This document shows positions 16,607-26,788 of a stretch of DNA of 58,920 nucleotides, one piece after another. The position numbers and the translations under genes were made by a program. This DNA is from Polaribacter sp. (GTDB taxonomy: Bacteria > Bacteroidota > Bacteroidia > Flavobacteriales > Flavobacteriaceae). The notes below the pieces were generated by a model. That model saw only the letters and a program-made list of their open reading frames with translations. It was not told the DNA's origin and made no database searches. Location: NCBI GenBank assembly GCA_018663625.1, contig JABJPX010000079.1, forward strand, positions 1 to 58,920, written 5' to 3'. The stretch's first letter is position 1; every line of letters begins with the position of its first letter.

Positions 16607-17428
16607 CTAATAATTACGGAATCCCAAAAGAAGCAGCCACCAAAATACAGGTAGTGCCTCTACCCAAAAAGAACTATAGTATTTAGATTGCTCTTTTTTA
16701 GCACTCATTAAGAAAATAGTTACCAAAAAAAAGAAGCCTAAAAAGCTGTTTTTTGAATGAATTTGAAGCACCATAAGGTATTCGATTATTAGAGAAATAG
16801 CCATCAAAATTAACCCCAACCGTTTTGTTTTTTCAATGCCTATTTTTTTTGGAATCGTTTGTAGTGAAATGGCATCATATTGAAAGTCTCTAATATCAAA
16901 TGGCAATACTAAAACAACAACAATTAAAAAACGCTGAAGTAAAGAGAGCACTACCATACTATCCATTTCTTTTCCAGCATCAAATACGGGAATAAAAACT
17001 GTAAATCCACACCAAACAAAAGCAACAACAATAATTTTTAAATAGCTAAACGTGCGTAAACTCTTTTGAAATCCACTCAAAAAGGGGACTGCATACAAGA
17101 TTGTGATTGCTCCAAATGGAATGCAGAATAATACGGTTGGAACAGCTAGCAAATATCCATAATAGCAAAGGAATAAGAAACAGCAAAAGGAGAAAAACTG
17201 TATAGCTTTTAACCTGGTTGTCAAACTTCTATGATGCAATTTTGCAACGCCGGCATACTTCACAAAATTATATCCGGTGATGGTTCCAAAAAAAATGAAA
17301 TTATTTAATGGGGTATTCGTGGGCAAGTCAAAATAGATTTCTGTAATTTTTACAAAGCTCAAAACCGCGAAAGAAACGTGAATACTTGCATTCAAATAAA
17401 AATCAAAAAAAATTCTAAACCACTTCAT
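16607..17428 (-). CDS. UbiA-like prenyltransferase-superfamily membrane protein
   Basis: 273 aa with about eight hydrophobic helices, an inner-membrane protein. The second Asp-rich motif of UbiA enzymes is visible as LPFDIRDFQYDAISLQTIP with D178, D181 and D185, followed by KKIG. The first motif, usually NDxxDxxxD near residue 55-65, is replaced by YNFVKYAGVAKLHH without any Asp. A prenyl diphosphate would normally be bound by both motifs through Mg2+, so the protein may have a changed or lost activity. I recall related uncharacterised proteins in flavobacteria. It is divergent from gcvP and its role is unknown. Confidence 0.75.
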   Translation of the reverse strand: MKWFRIFFDFYLNASIHVSFAVLSFVKITEIYFDLPTNTPLNNFIFFGTITGYNFVKYAGVAKLHHRSLTTRLKAIQFFSFCCFLFLCYYGYLLAVPTVLFCIPFGAITILYAVPFLSGFQKSLRTFSYLKIIVVAFVWCGFTVFIPVFDAGKEMDSMVVLSLLQRFLIVVVLVLPFDIRDFQYDAISLQTIPKKIGIEKTKRLGLILMAISLIIEYLMVLQIHSKNSFLGFFFLVTIFLMSAKKEQSKYYSSFWVEALPVFWWLLLLGFRNY

Positions 17429-17616
17429 TTGTCAAAAATAAGCTTTCTGTTTATAACCTTTAAAATTAGTTAATAATTAAGTGTTTTTTATCGATTTTGT
17501 ATTCACAAAGTAACTGTTTTATTGCTTATTTTTGATCCGTAAAAAATCTGTTTGATTTTTTACGAAAAACGCAACATAACAAACCCTAAAAGTAAGTCAT
17601 AATAAAACTTTATTTT

Positions 17617-20454
17617 ATGAATACAAATTCATTTCAAAGAAGACACATTGGTCCAAATATAAAGGAACAAGATGAAATGTTAGCAACCATAAAGGCAGCG
17701 AACTTAGAGCAGTTAATTACAGAAACTGTTCCAGATAATATTCGCCTAAAAAACGAATTGGACTTAGCACCAGCTTTAAGCGAATATGAGTATCTAGCTC
17801 ACATTAAGAAGCTCTCGGAAAAAAATAAAGTATTTAAAAGTTATATTGGTTTAGGATATCATGAAGCCATTGTGCCAAGTGTAATTCAGCGTAATATTTT
17901 AGAAAACCCGGGTTGGTATACGGCCTACACACCTTATCAAGCAGAAATTGCGCAAGGAAGACTAGAAGCCTTGCTCAATTATCAAACAATGATTTGTGAT
18001 TTAACAGGGATGGAATTAGCAAATGCATCGCTATTAGACGAATCTACTGCAGCAGCAGAAGCAATGGCCTTGTTATATGATGTACGAGAACGTTCAAAGA
18101 AAAAAGCAGGCGCTAATAAGTTTTTTGTTTCTGATGAAATACTACCTCAAACACTCTCATTACTACAAACTCGTTCAACACCTATTGGAATTGAATTGGT
18201 GATTGGTAATCATGAAGATTTTGATTTTTCTGATGCATTTTTTGGTGCTATTTTACAATATCCTGGAAAATATGGACAGATTTTTGATTATGAAAACTTC
18301 GTTTCTAAAGCGAATGAAAACAATATAAAAGTTGCGGTTGCTGCTGATATTTTATCGTTGGTAAAATTAAAAGCTCCAGGTGAATTTGGTGCTTCTGTGG
18401 TAGTGGGTACTACACAACGTTTTGGAATTCCGTTAGGTTACGGAGGACCTCATGCAGCCTACTTTGCAACCAAAGAAGCATACAAAAGAAGTATTCCTGG
18501 AAGAATCATTGGAGTTACCAAAGACAAAAATGGAAAAAGAGCTTTAAGAATGGCGTTGCAAACAAGAGAGCAACACATTAAACGTGAAAAAGCAACTTCT
18601 AACATTTGTACTGCACAAGTTTTATTGGCAGTGATGGCAGGAATGTATGCGGTGTATCACGGAAAAGACGGACTTCAGTATATTGCTGACAGTATTCATC
18701 AGAAAACAACAGTAGTTGCAGGAGCATTAGAGAGCCTTGGATTTAAGCAAATAAATACTGCTTACTTTGACACCCTTTTGGTTGAAGTTGACACAGAAAA
18801 ACTAAAAGTAGTTGCAGAAGCAAATGAGATCAATTTTAATTATATTGATCAGAATCATATTTCTATTTCAATAAATGAAACTGTTGGTGATTCTGAACTA
18901 AAAGCTATCATACAATGTTTTGAAAAGGCTTTCAATATAACTGCGAAAGAATTCCCAAAGCAGGCTTCTGTGATTGCGGAAAACACGAAAAGAAATACAC
19001 CCTTTTTAGAAAATAAAATTTTTAATATGCATCAATCTGAAACAGACATGATGCGTTATATCAAAAGATTGGAACGAAAGGATTTAGCTTTAAATCATTC
19101 AATGATTTCTCTAGGTTCTTGTACCATGAAACTAAATGCCGCCTCTGAAATGTTGCCTTTAAGCAATCCGCAATGGGGAAACATTCACCCATTTGTCCCC
19201 TTAAATCAAGCGGAAGGATATCAAGAAGTATTAAAAAAATTAGAACACCAATTAAATATCGTAACCGGATTTGCAGGTACCTCTCTACAACCGAATTCTG
19301 GAGCACAGGGAGAATTTGCAGGACTAATGACCATACGAGCATATCACTTAGCGAACGGAGATGCACATCGAAATATCTGTATCATTCCTGCTTCTGCACA
19401 CGGAACAAATCCAGCATCTGCTGTTATGGCAGGTATGAAAGTGATTGTAACCAAAACCGCAGAAAACGGAAATATTGATGTGGATGATTTGCGTGAAAAG
19501 GTCACTTTTCATTCAGCAAATTTAGCCGCATTAATGGTAACCTATCCATCTACTCACGGTGTTTTTGAAAGTGAGATTCAAGAAATTACTAAAATTATCC
19601 ATGAACACGGTGGACAAGTTTATATGGACGGTGCCAACATGAATGCACAAGTAGGGTTGACAAATCCGGCTACTATTGGAGCAGATGTTTGTCACTTAAA
19701 CCTTCACAAAACCTTTGCCATTCCACATGGTGGTGGTGGTCCAGGAGTAGGCCCAATTTGTGTAGCACCACAATTGGTTCCCTTTTTGCCTTCAAATCCG
19801 ATGATAAAAACTGGTGGAGAAAAAGCAATTACAGCCATTTCTGCAGCGCCTTGGGGTTCTGCTTTAGCCTGTTTAATCTCTTATGGATACATTACAATGT
19901 TAGGCGCAAAAGGATTGACAGATTCCACAAAAATAGCCATCTTAAACGCCAACTACATCAAAGAACGCTTAGACAATTACTATCCCACTTTATACACGGG
20001 AGAAAAAGGTCGTGCTGCCCACGAAATGATTATTGATTGTCGTGATTTTAAACAAAACGGTATTGAAGTCGTAGACATTGCAAAACGTTTAATGGATTAT
20101 GGTTTTCATGCGCCAACGGTTTCTTTTCCTGTGGGAGGAACGATGATGATAGAACCTACAGAATCTGAAAGTATCGCAGAATTAGATCGTTTTTGTGATG
20201 CCATGATTTCGATTCGTGAAGAAATTAAAAATGCGACAAAAGAAGATGACAACAATCCTTTGAAAAACGCACCACACACTCAAGAGATGTTAACTGCTGA
20301 TGCATGGGAGTTTCCATACACAAGAAAGCAAGCAGCCTTTCCATTAGCCTATATTGCAGACAATAAATTTTGGCCAACCGTTCGAAGAGTAGATGACGCT
20401 TTTGGTGACCGAAACTTAATTTGCTCTTGCAACCCCATTGAAGATTATATGTAA
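17617..20454 (+). CDS. gcvP: Glycine dehydrogenase (decarboxylating), P-protein
   Basis: The P-protein of the glycine cleavage system, 945 aa, in the fused P1-P2 form. It decarboxylates glycine with PLP and passes the aminomethyl group to lipoyl-GcvH. The N-terminal half has RHIGP and [21 protein letters not shown]; the catalytic half contains [20 protein letters not shown] and the PLP lysine K698 in [18 protein letters not shown]. GcvT and GcvH are not adjacent. A TATTTTTG at 17527-17534 may be the -7 box, but no TTG at proper spacing was seen. It is monocistronic, ended by a strong hairpin. Confidence 0.98.
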   Translation: MNTNSFQRRHIGPNIKEQDEMLATIKAANLEQLITETVPDNIRLKNELDLAPALSEYEYLAHIKKLSEKNKVFKSYIGLGYHEAIVPSVIQRNILENPGWYTAYTPYQAEIAQGRLEALLNYQTMICDLTGMELANASLLDESTAAAEAMALLYDVRERSKKKAGANKFFVSDEILPQTLSLLQTRSTPIGIELVIGNHEDFDFSDAFFGAILQYPGKYGQIFDYENFVSKANENNIKVAVAADILSLVKLKAPGEFGASVVVGTTQRFGIPLGYGGPHAAYFATKEAYKRSIPGRIIGVTKDKNGKRALRMALQTREQHIKREKATSNICTAQVLLAVMAGMYAVYHGKDGLQYIADSIHQKTTVVAGALESLGFKQINTAYFDTLLVEVDTEKLKVVAEANEINFNYIDQNHISISINETVGDSELKAIIQCFEKAFNITAKEFPKQASVIAENTKRNTPFLENKIFNMHQSETDMMRYIKRLERKDLALNHSMISLGSCTMKLNAASEMLPLSNPQWGNIHPFVPLNQAEGYQEVLKKLEHQLNIVTGFAGTSLQPNSGAQGEFAGLMTIRAYHLANGDAHRNICIIPASAHGTNPASAVMAGMKVIVTKTAENGNIDVDDLREKVTFHSANLAALMVTYPSTHGVFESEIQEITKIIHEHGGQVYMDGANMNAQVGLTNPATIGADVCHLNLHKTFAIPHGGGGPGVGPICVAPQLVPFLPSNPMIKTGGEKAITAISAAPWGSALACLISYGYITMLGAKGLTDSTKIAILNANYIKERLDNYYPTLYTGEKGRAAHEMIIDCRDFKQNGIEVVDIAKRLMDYGFHAPTVSFPVGGTMMIEPTESESIAELDRFCDAMISIREEIKNATKEDDNNPLKNAPHTQEMLTADAWEFPYTRKQAAFPLAYIADNKFWPTVRRVDDAFGDRNLICSCNPIEDYM

Positions 20455-20477
20455 TTCATAAAACCTAGAAGTACACT

Positions 20478-20509
20478 AAAACCGTTTCATTTATGAAACG
20501 GTTTTTTTT
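20478..20509 (+). terminator. gcvP terminator
   Basis: Stem AAACCGTTTCAT / ATGAAACGGTTT with loop TT, followed by a T-run. Confidence 0.92.
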
Positions 20510-20548
20510 GGATCCTATTTAGAACTCGCGTCCGCAAATCTTCAGCAA

Positions 20549-20579
20549 AAAAAACTCTAACAAATGAATGTTAGAGTTT
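20549..20579 (-). terminator. rpmE terminator
   Basis: Stem AAACTCTAAC / GTTAGAGTTT with loop of eight bases, followed on the minus strand by T8. It lies 40 nt from the gcvP terminator, back to back. Confidence 0.9.
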
Positions 20580-20603
20580 GTATTTTTTACAAGTATAAAA
20601 AGA

Positions 20604-20855
20604 TTACTTTTTATGCTTTGCGTATTTGCTTTTAAATTTATCGATACGACCTGCTGCATCAATTAGTTTAGATTTACCAGTGTAAAATGGGTGAGATGTT
20701 CTTGAGATCTCTAATTTTACTAAAGGATACTCTACTCCTTCAACTTCTAAAGTTTCTTTAGTGTCTGCAGTAGAACGCGTTATAAATACATCTCCATTAG
20801 ACATATCTTTAAAAGCCATCATTCTGTAATTTTCTGGATGAATTCCTTTTCTCAT
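20604..20855 (-). CDS. rpmE: 50S ribosomal protein L31, type B (zinc-free)
   Basis: 83 aa, starting [22 protein letters not shown], with [24 protein letters not shown]. The Cys residues of zinc-binding L31 are absent, so this is the type B form, which in some bacteria replaces the zinc form when zinc is scarce. Here it is monocistronic with its own promoter and terminator. It helps bridge the subunits at the central protuberance. Whether a second, zinc-binding L31 exists elsewhere cannot be told from this window. Confidence 0.97.
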   Translation of the reverse strand: MRKGIHPENYRMMAFKDMSNGDVFITRSTADTKETLEVEGVEYPLVKLEISRTSHPFYTGKSKLIDAAGRIDKFKSKYAKHKK

Positions 20856-20954
20856 TGTATATAATTTTAATACTTTAATGTTATGTTTGCAATAGTAAAA
20901 TTGGTAAAGCTTTACTAAATCTCTAAATAACTGTTATACGCTATTTTGAGGATG

Positions 20955-20983
20955 CAAATTTAACGTTATTTTTCAATTTACAA
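20955..20983 (-). promoter_or_regulatory. Promoter of rpmE
   Basis: On the minus strand TTG (20983-20981), 18 nt, then TAAATTTG (20962-20955), matching the TTG/TAnnTTTG consensus. The leader to the ATG is about 95 nt. Confidence 0.65.
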
Positions 20984-21116
20984 ATAAATAAATTGTTTTT
21001 ATTTGATATCTTAGAGCTTTAAAGTACAATTATGGGGATTTAACAGATTAAAAAATGTTTTTTGACCTCTTTTTTTGAATATTTACAGAACAAAAACATA
21101 GAAATTTTTATCTCAA

Positions 21117-22157
21117 ATGAAAAATTATTTGACTCTTATCACTCTTTTTACGCTTCTAATACTAAGTACTTCATGTTCTGAAACGTATAAATTTACACTA
21201 GAAACTCCTAAAACAGTTGCTATAAATGGAGATGCTACTTTTAAAATATCAGAAAACAACAACCGTCCAATTGATAGCGTTCAGTTTTTTGTGAATGGAA
21301 AACAAATTCCAGCAACCAATCTCACTTCAACATTCAATACTTCGGATTTAGGTTTCGGAAAACATTTTGTTGTGGCCTTGAGTTTCTACCCAGGAAAAAC
21401 AAATAAGTCAAAAGGTTCTTTTGAAATTTTCCCTACAGAAAAGGCGGCCATCTATGGATATAAAATTATCAATACCTACCCGCATGACAGCACCGCATAT
21501 ACACAAGGCTTAGAGTTTCACAATGGTTTCTTATATGAAACTACTGGGAGAAGAGGGCAATCTTCATTAAGGAAAGTTGAATTAACAACTGGAAAGGTTT
21601 TACAAAAAATTGCTTTGGCAAATAAATATTTTGGTGAAGGAATGACCATTGTTAATGATAAAATTCATTGGTTGACCTGGCAAAATAAAAAAGGATTCAC
21701 CTATGATTTGGAAACTTTTAAACAAGAAAAAACCTTTAAATACGGTAAAAGTAAAGAAGGCTGGGGATTGACGCACAACGAAACCGAACTGATAAAATCT
21801 GATGGAACCCATAAAATTTGGTTTTTAAACCCTGAAACACATGAAGAAAAACGTTCAATTCAAGTATATACAAAGGGGCGCGCTTTGGATAATTTAAATG
21901 AATTGGAATACATTGATGGTAAAATATATGCAAACAAATACCTCAACAGCGCTATTATCATTATCAATCCAGAAACGGGCGTTGCAGAGGGAATTGTAAA
22001 CTTGAAAGGCCTGACAAAAGAAATGCAAAAAACTCAAAAACTGAAACCCGAAGATGAAGTTTTAAATGGGATTGCCTATGACACTAAAAACAATCGTCTT
22101 TTTGTTACCGGTAAAAACTGGGGGAAATTATTTGAAATAGCACTTGTAAAAAAATAA
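21117..22157 (+). CDS. Glutaminyl-peptide cyclotransferase, lipoprotein
   Basis: 346 aa. Residues 1-20 (hydrophobic stretch then STSC) are a lipoprotein signal with C20 as the lipidated residue, so the protein is attached to a membrane facing the periplasm or surface. An Ig-like region (about 25-115) precedes a beta-propeller glutamine cyclotransferase domain with YPHDSTAYTQGLEFHNGFLYETTG, GEGMTIVNDKIHWLTW and LNELEYIDGKIYANKY, and a closing LNGIAYDTKNNRLFVTGKNW. These enzymes turn N-terminal glutamine into pyroglutamate and may stabilise exported proteins. It is followed 77 nt later by a second lipoprotein gene. Confidence 0.93.
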   Translation: MKNYLTLITLFTLLILSTSCSETYKFTLETPKTVAINGDATFKISENNNRPIDSVQFFVNGKQIPATNLTSTFNTSDLGFGKHFVVALSFYPGKTNKSKGSFEIFPTEKAAIYGYKIINTYPHDSTAYTQGLEFHNGFLYETTGRRGQSSLRKVELTTGKVLQKIALANKYFGEGMTIVNDKIHWLTWQNKKGFTYDLETFKQEKTFKYGKSKEGWGLTHNETELIKSDGTHKIWFLNPETHEEKRSIQVYTKGRALDNLNELEYIDGKIYANKYLNSAIIIINPETGVAEGIVNLKGLTKEMQKTQKLKPEDEVLNGIAYDTKNNRLFVTGKNWGKLFEIALVKK

Positions 22158-22234
22158 TAAAAACCCAATTAGACAGTTATCCTTTTAAACCATTTCACAA
22201 ATTATCGGGCTCTTTAAGAGACCAAAATAAAATC

Positions 22235-23743
22235 ATGCGCTATCTCCTATTATTCATCGTCTCATTTTCTCTTATTGCCATTAGCTCATGTAGAAAAGAT
22301 TTCTCTACAACACCAAGTTTCGGAAAACTAGAATTTTCTAAGGACACTGTATTTTTAGATACTATTTTTACGAATATTGGTTCTGCGACTTACAATCTAA
22401 AAGTATACAACAGAAGCAATAAGGACATTAGTATTCCAAGCATTCAATTAGAAAATGGCATGATGTCTAATTACAGATTGAATGTTGACGGTATCGCTGG
22501 AAAGGAATTTAATGAAATCAGTATTTTGGCAAATGACAGCATGTATGTTTTTGTGGAAACGACCATCGATTTTTCAACCATATCCGATCCGTTATACACC
22601 GACAGAATTTTATTTGACAACGGTATGAATCAACAAGATGTGGACTTGGTAACTTTGGTTCAAGACGCCAACTTTATTTTTCCAGGAAGAGATCCATTAA
22701 CTTTGGAAATTGACAAACTTACTATTGACGGTGAACCAACAAGCATACAAGGACGGTTTTTAGAAGATAGTGAACTTGTTTTCTCAAATACAAAACCTAC
22801 GGTTATCTATGGATATGCAGCGGTCCCATCTGGCAAAACATTGACTGTTGACGCGGGTGCAAAAATACATTTTCATGATAATTCTGGATTGATTATTGAC
22901 GACAATGCTTCTTTAAAAGTAAACGGAACGATTTCCGAGAAAGTAGTTTTTGAGGGTGACCGACTGGAAAATAGTTTTAGTAATGTCCCCGGACAATGGG
23001 GAGTAATTCTAATACGCCCAGGAAGTATAGACAACAATATACAACATGCCATCATAAAAAACGGTTTGGCTGGGCTTTTGGTTGGAGATGCATTAGGCTC
23101 AGACAAGGATACAAAACTAACACTAGAGAATACAGAGATCTACAACCATGGTGCTTATGGCATCTGGGCCAGAGACAGTGAAATCATCGCATACAACCTT
23201 GTGATTGGGAGTGCCGGTTTTGCCTCTTTAGCAACGACCATTGGAGGGGAATACAATTTTATACATTGTACTTTTGCAAATTACTGGAGCCGTGGAATTC
23301 GACAATTGCCTGCCGTTTTAGTAAATAATTATCAAGACAATACAGATGAGAACGGTCAAGAAACTCGATTTGTGAAAGACTTAGTTTCGGCTAATTTTAC
23401 GAATTGTATTTTTGATGGAAATAGTAATATTGAATTTGTTTTAAGTAAAGCCGAAGGAAGCGACTTTAATTATGCTATCGTCAATTCAATGCTTACATTT
23501 AATGATACCAATGGTGCTTTTGTAAACAACGCTGAATTGGATTTTACCAATCCCAATTATCAAAACAACATTATTAACGGTGTGCTTCATTTTAGAAATC
23601 CACAAGAAAATGATTTCATGATTGGGCAAGATTCAGATGCAATTGATAAAGCTAGTTCAACGCTTTATAACTTAGACCTTTTGGGAATCGACAGAAGTAT
23701 AAACCCAGATATCGGTGCCTATCAACATATTATTTTTGAATAA
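22235..23743 (+). CDS. Lipoprotein with right-handed parallel beta-helix domain
   Basis: 502 aa with a lipoprotein signal (hydrophobic core, then ISSC with C19). After an N-terminal beta-rich part (SFGKLEFSKDTVFLDTIFTNIGS, an abnormal-spindle-like or transglutaminase-like Ig pattern), residues about 170-460 show short repeated strands with Asn/Gly turns, e.g. LIIDDNASLKVNGTISEKVVF and AIIKNGLAGLLVG, typical of a pectate-lyase-like beta-helix. A C-terminal DAIDKASSTLYNLDLLG with DIGAYQ is a common end of such proteins. The substrate is unknown; it could bind or act on polysaccharide. Confidence 0.85.
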   Translation: MRYLLLFIVSFSLIAISSCRKDFSTTPSFGKLEFSKDTVFLDTIFTNIGSATYNLKVYNRSNKDISIPSIQLENGMMSNYRLNVDGIAGKEFNEISILANDSMYVFVETTIDFSTISDPLYTDRILFDNGMNQQDVDLVTLVQDANFIFPGRDPLTLEIDKLTIDGEPTSIQGRFLEDSELVFSNTKPTVIYGYAAVPSGKTLTVDAGAKIHFHDNSGLIIDDNASLKVNGTISEKVVFEGDRLENSFSNVPGQWGVILIRPGSIDNNIQHAIIKNGLAGLLVGDALGSDKDTKLTLENTEIYNHGAYGIWARDSEIIAYNLVIGSAGFASLATTIGGEYNFIHCTFANYWSRGIRQLPAVLVNNYQDNTDENGQETRFVKDLVSANFTNCIFDGNSNIEFVLSKAEGSDFNYAIVNSMLTFNDTNGAFVNNAELDFTNPNYQNNIINGVLHFRNPQENDFMIGQDSDAIDKASSTLYNLDLLGIDRSINPDIGAYQHIIFE

Positions 23744-23807
23744 GATATACTTGCCTTTTCAGTAATAAAAATAGTTACACTTTCATCTTTCTTGAATCAA
23801 CAGGCTT

Positions 23808-24005
23808 TTAACTTGCTTCTTCTTTCTTCCTTTTTAAGTAACTCACGAAGCTCGCTGCAGTAATTACACTCCAAAGTCCACGATACATCCAAATATCAAT
23901 TTCAATTCCAAAAACTATTTTAGAGTCACTGTTATTAACAAAAGTCATCACGATAATGACAGTCCCAATAACGGTCCAAACTAAATTCCAGGTATTACTT
24001 CTCAT
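23808..24005 (-). CDS. Small two-helix membrane protein
   Basis: 65 aa with two hydrophobic segments (about 7-22 and 42-58) and a basic C terminus KRKKEEAS. I do not recognise it. The gene starts 11 nt after the stop of the exported amidohydrolase on the same strand, so the two are probably cotranscribed. Nothing in the sequence suggests a toxin or transporter. Confidence 0.7.
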   Translation of the reverse strand: MRSNTWNLVWTVIGTVIIVMTFVNNSDSKIVFGIEIDIWMYRGLWSVITAASFVSYLKRKKEEAS

Positions 24006-24016
24006 AAAGTCTTTTT

Positions 24017-25300
24017 TTAATCTAATTCTTGTTTGTAAACAACACCGTTTTTCATCACAAAAACAACATTCTCCATAGTTGCGATATTTTTGATTGGATC
24101 CTCGTCAGCAGCAATGATATCGGCAAAAAAACCTTTCTTAATTTGTCCTATTTCGTTAGACATTTTTAACAACCTTGCATTGGTAATAGTTGCAGATTGA
24201 ATAGTTTCGATTGCTGGCATTCCAGCTTCAACCATAAAACCAAACTCTTTACCGTTATTCCCATGTTTAAAAACACCTGCATCCGTTCCAAATGCAATAC
24301 CTACTCCTTTTTTATAAGCTTTTGCAAAAGTTCCTTGAATTTGTGGACCAACTGCTAGAGCTTTAGGGACTACGATTTCAGGATAAAATCCGGATATTTT
24401 TGCTTTCTCCTCTACCTCTTTTCCTGCAGTTATTGTAGGAACTAAATAAGCATCGTGTTTTATCATGAGCTCCATAGTTTCATTACTCATATAGGTTCCA
24501 TGCTCAATGGTTTTAACACCACCTATAATGGCCCTTTGCATTCCCTCATCACCATGTGCATGGGCTGCTACGTACATTTCGTAATCTGTTGCCGTTTGGC
24601 AAATTGCCTTTACCTCTTCTATGGTAAATTGCGGATTGTCTCCCGATTTCGCGACACTTAAAACACCCCCCGTAGCGGTTATTTTTATCCAATCTGCACC
24701 ATTTTTATACCGCTGTCTTACTGCCTTCTTTGCATCTTCTACAGAATTAACAACACCTTCTTTGGGACCAGGATCACCAATCAGATTTCGACTACTTCCA
24801 TTGGTAGGATCAGCATGCCCTCCAGTAGTTGCCAATGACTTTCCTGCTGTAAAGACTCTAGGTCCTGAAATCTTTCCCGCATTTATTGCATTTCTTACTG
24901 AAATATTGACACCAGTTCCTCCCAAATCTCGAACAGAAGTAAACCCATTCAATAAGGTTGTTTTTACAAACCCTACAGAATTAAAAGCAATGTCAGCTTC
25001 GTTCATAATATAACGATTTAATCGAGTGTTTCTATCAAATTCTTTTTCTATATGAACATGAAAATCAATTAAACCTGGCATTACAACCTTATCTCTCAAG
25101 TCTATAGACTTCGCGCCTTTAGGAAGCAGGTAACCATCCAGAACGGAAAGAATTTTATTTTCTTTGACAACAATTGTTTGTTTGGTATGCATTTTGCCTG
25201 ATTTTGTATCCAATAACTTACCGCACATAATATAGGTATTTTGAGCGATTGTATTTTGTAGGAAAAAAACAGTTAAATAGAGGAACAGTAATTTCTTCAT
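24017..25300 (-). CDS. Exported metal-dependent amidohydrolase (imidazolonepropionase/Xaa-Pro dipeptidase-like)
   Basis: 427 aa. The signal peptide MKKLLFLYLTVFFLQNTIAQ sends it to the periplasm. The TIM-barrel amidohydrolase motifs are complete: PGLIDFHVHIE (HxH), a Lys in DWIKITATGG that is probably carboxylated, AAHAHGDEGM, TIEHGTYM and FGTDAGVFKHG. This pattern matches secreted members usually annotated as amidohydrolases or prolidase-like enzymes; the substrate, possibly a dipeptide or cyclic amide, cannot be read from the sequence. The small membrane gene follows it in the same unit. Confidence 0.9.
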   Translation of the reverse strand: MKKLLFLYLTVFFLQNTIAQNTYIMCGKLLDTKSGKMHTKQTIVVKENKILSVLDGYLLPKGAKSIDLRDKVVMPGLIDFHVHIEKEFDRNTRLNRYIMNEADIAFNSVGFVKTTLLNGFTSVRDLGGTGVNISVRNAINAGKISGPRVFTAGKSLATTGGHADPTNGSSRNLIGDPGPKEGVVNSVEDAKKAVRQRYKNGADWIKITATGGVLSVAKSGDNPQFTIEEVKAICQTATDYEMYVAAHAHGDEGMQRAIIGGVKTIEHGTYMSNETMELMIKHDAYLVPTITAGKEVEEKAKISGFYPEIVVPKALAVGPQIQGTFAKAYKKGVGIAFGTDAGVFKHGNNGKEFGFMVEAGMPAIETIQSATITNARLLKMSNEIGQIKKGFFADIIAADEDPIKNIATMENVVFVMKNGVVYKQELD

Positions 25301-25365
25301 TTGTATAAAATTTGAGGTTAAAAGTATGAAAATTTAAGTAAATTGCTACTTCAAATTAAGAATCA

Positions 25366-26046
25366 ATGAAGAATGTAGTGATTACTGGAACAAGTAGAGG
25401 AATTGGCTTTGAATTGGCGCAACAATTTGCTAAAAATGGGCACCAAGTTTTAGCACTTTCTAGAAATACAGCATCCTTAGAAAAAATAAGTCATAAAAAT
25501 ATTACAACACTTTCTGTTGATTTGTCTCACAATGAAGACATCCAAAAAGCAGTAAATTTTATAAAATCGAATTGGAAACACGTAGATATCCTCATTAATA
25601 ATGCGGGGAAATTAATTAACAAACCTTTTACGGAGCTAACTTCTGATGATTTTTTAGAAGTTTATAAAGTGAATGTATTTGGAGTTGCAGAAATAACCAA
25701 AGGAATCATCCCGTTCTTGCAAAAAGGAAGTCATGTAGTCACCATGAGTTCTATGGGTGGTATTCAAGGAAGTATGAAGTTTGGTGGATTGGCGGCGTAT
25801 AGCTCTGCAAAAGGCGCAGTAATTACATTGTCTGAATTGTTAGCTGAAGAATACAAAGAACAACAAATTGCTTTTAATGTGCTTGCTATTGGCGCTGTAC
25901 AAACTGAAATGTTAGCGGAAGCGTTTCCAGATTACAAAGCACCACTTTCTGCCCAAGAAATGGCTAATTATATTTATGACTTCTCGCTTACCGGAAACAA
26001 GTTTTATAATGGAAAAGTGTTACAGGTGTCATCAACAACACCTTAG
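25366..26046 (+). CDS. Short-chain dehydrogenase/reductase
   Basis: A 226-aa classical SDR: cofactor motif TGTSRGIG (residues 7-14), NNAG, the catalytic Ser in VVTMSSMGG and Tyr/Lys in AAYSSAKGAV. It is short for the family because the C-terminal substrate loop is small. In contrast to the SDR of the kynurenine cluster the catalytic residues are intact. The substrate is unknown. The SprT-like reading frame begins one base after its stop, which suggests coupled translation. Confidence 0.93.
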   Translation: MKNVVITGTSRGIGFELAQQFAKNGHQVLALSRNTASLEKISHKNITTLSVDLSHNEDIQKAVNFIKSNWKHVDILINNAGKLINKPFTELTSDDFLEVYKVNVFGVAEITKGIIPFLQKGSHVVTMSSMGGIQGSMKFGGLAAYSSAKGAVITLSELLAEEYKEQQIAFNVLAIGAVQTEMLAEAFPDYKAPLSAQEMANYIYDFSLTGNKFYNGKVLQVSSTTP

Positions 26047-26047
26047 A

Positions 26048-26762
26048 ATGGATGCTTTAGGCTTTAGGCTTTGGGCAAAACTTAAAAAAATTTAACATTT
26101 CTACTCAAAAAGAAAATAAAAAAGCGCTCAAGCCCCTTCCTTCTGAAGGTTTTTTTTGGGCTACCTACATTCCAGAAAAGGCCATTCCTTTTGTACAGTT
26201 TTTAATTGATGAACACCATTTTACTTTAAAAACTGTAACCCAAAGGCAAACCAAGCATGGAGATTTTAGGCAATTACCTTCCGGAAGATTTCAAATTACG
26301 GTAAACAACAATCTAAACAAACATCAGTTCTTACTCACTTTGGTGCATGAAATTGCACACCATGTTACCCATCAGAAATTTGGAAGAGTACAACCTCATG
26401 GACAGGAATGGAAGACGGTATTTCAACATTTAATGTTGCCTTTTTTACGTCCCGATATTTATCCAGAGAAAATATTATCTCTTTTAGCGAAATATTTACA
26501 AAACGCAAAAGCAAGTACCGATTCAGATGTAAAGTTGTCTTTGGCATTAAAAGGAAATCGTGCAGAAAAAGGAAAGTACTTTATTTTTGATCTCGATTTC
26601 GGAAATGTATTCAGCTTTAAAGACATCCTTTATAAAAAAGGAAACAAACGCAGGACTCGGTATGAATGTTTGAACTTGAAAAACAAAAAAGTATATCTTT
26701 TCAATCAAAACGTAGAAGTAAAAAAACACCTTTCAACAAACACAAGTGAACGTTCCTTTTAA
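26048..26762 (+). CDS. SprT-like zinc metalloprotease-domain protein with frameshifted 5' end
   Basis: The SprT domain is intact and on the plus strand: QTKHGDFRQLPSGRFQITVN, then LLTLVHEIAHHVTHQKFGR with the HExxH zinc motif, PHGQEWKTVFQHLMLPFLRPD, and a C-terminal RRTRYECLNLKNKKVYLFNQ. The open frame runs back to a stop at 26058 but has no ATG, GTG or TTG before the TTG at 26340, which would remove half of the conserved domain. An ATG at 26048, one base after the SDR stop, is in another frame and meets TAA at 26093. Removing one A from the A7 tract (26084-26090) joins the two frames. It may be a frameshift mutation, slippage or a sequencing error. Confidence 0.7.
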
Positions 26763-26788
26763 AGACCAAACTTCTGGAATTGTACTTC

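Noticed and set aside
17433..17440. TATTTTTG in front of the UbiA-like gene as a promoter
   Set aside because: It ends only 5 nt before the ATG, so the transcript would begin inside the coding region.
24621..25013. Plus-strand ORF of 130 codons inside the amidohydrolase
   Set aside because: Antisense shadow; the minus-strand gene has all family motifs.
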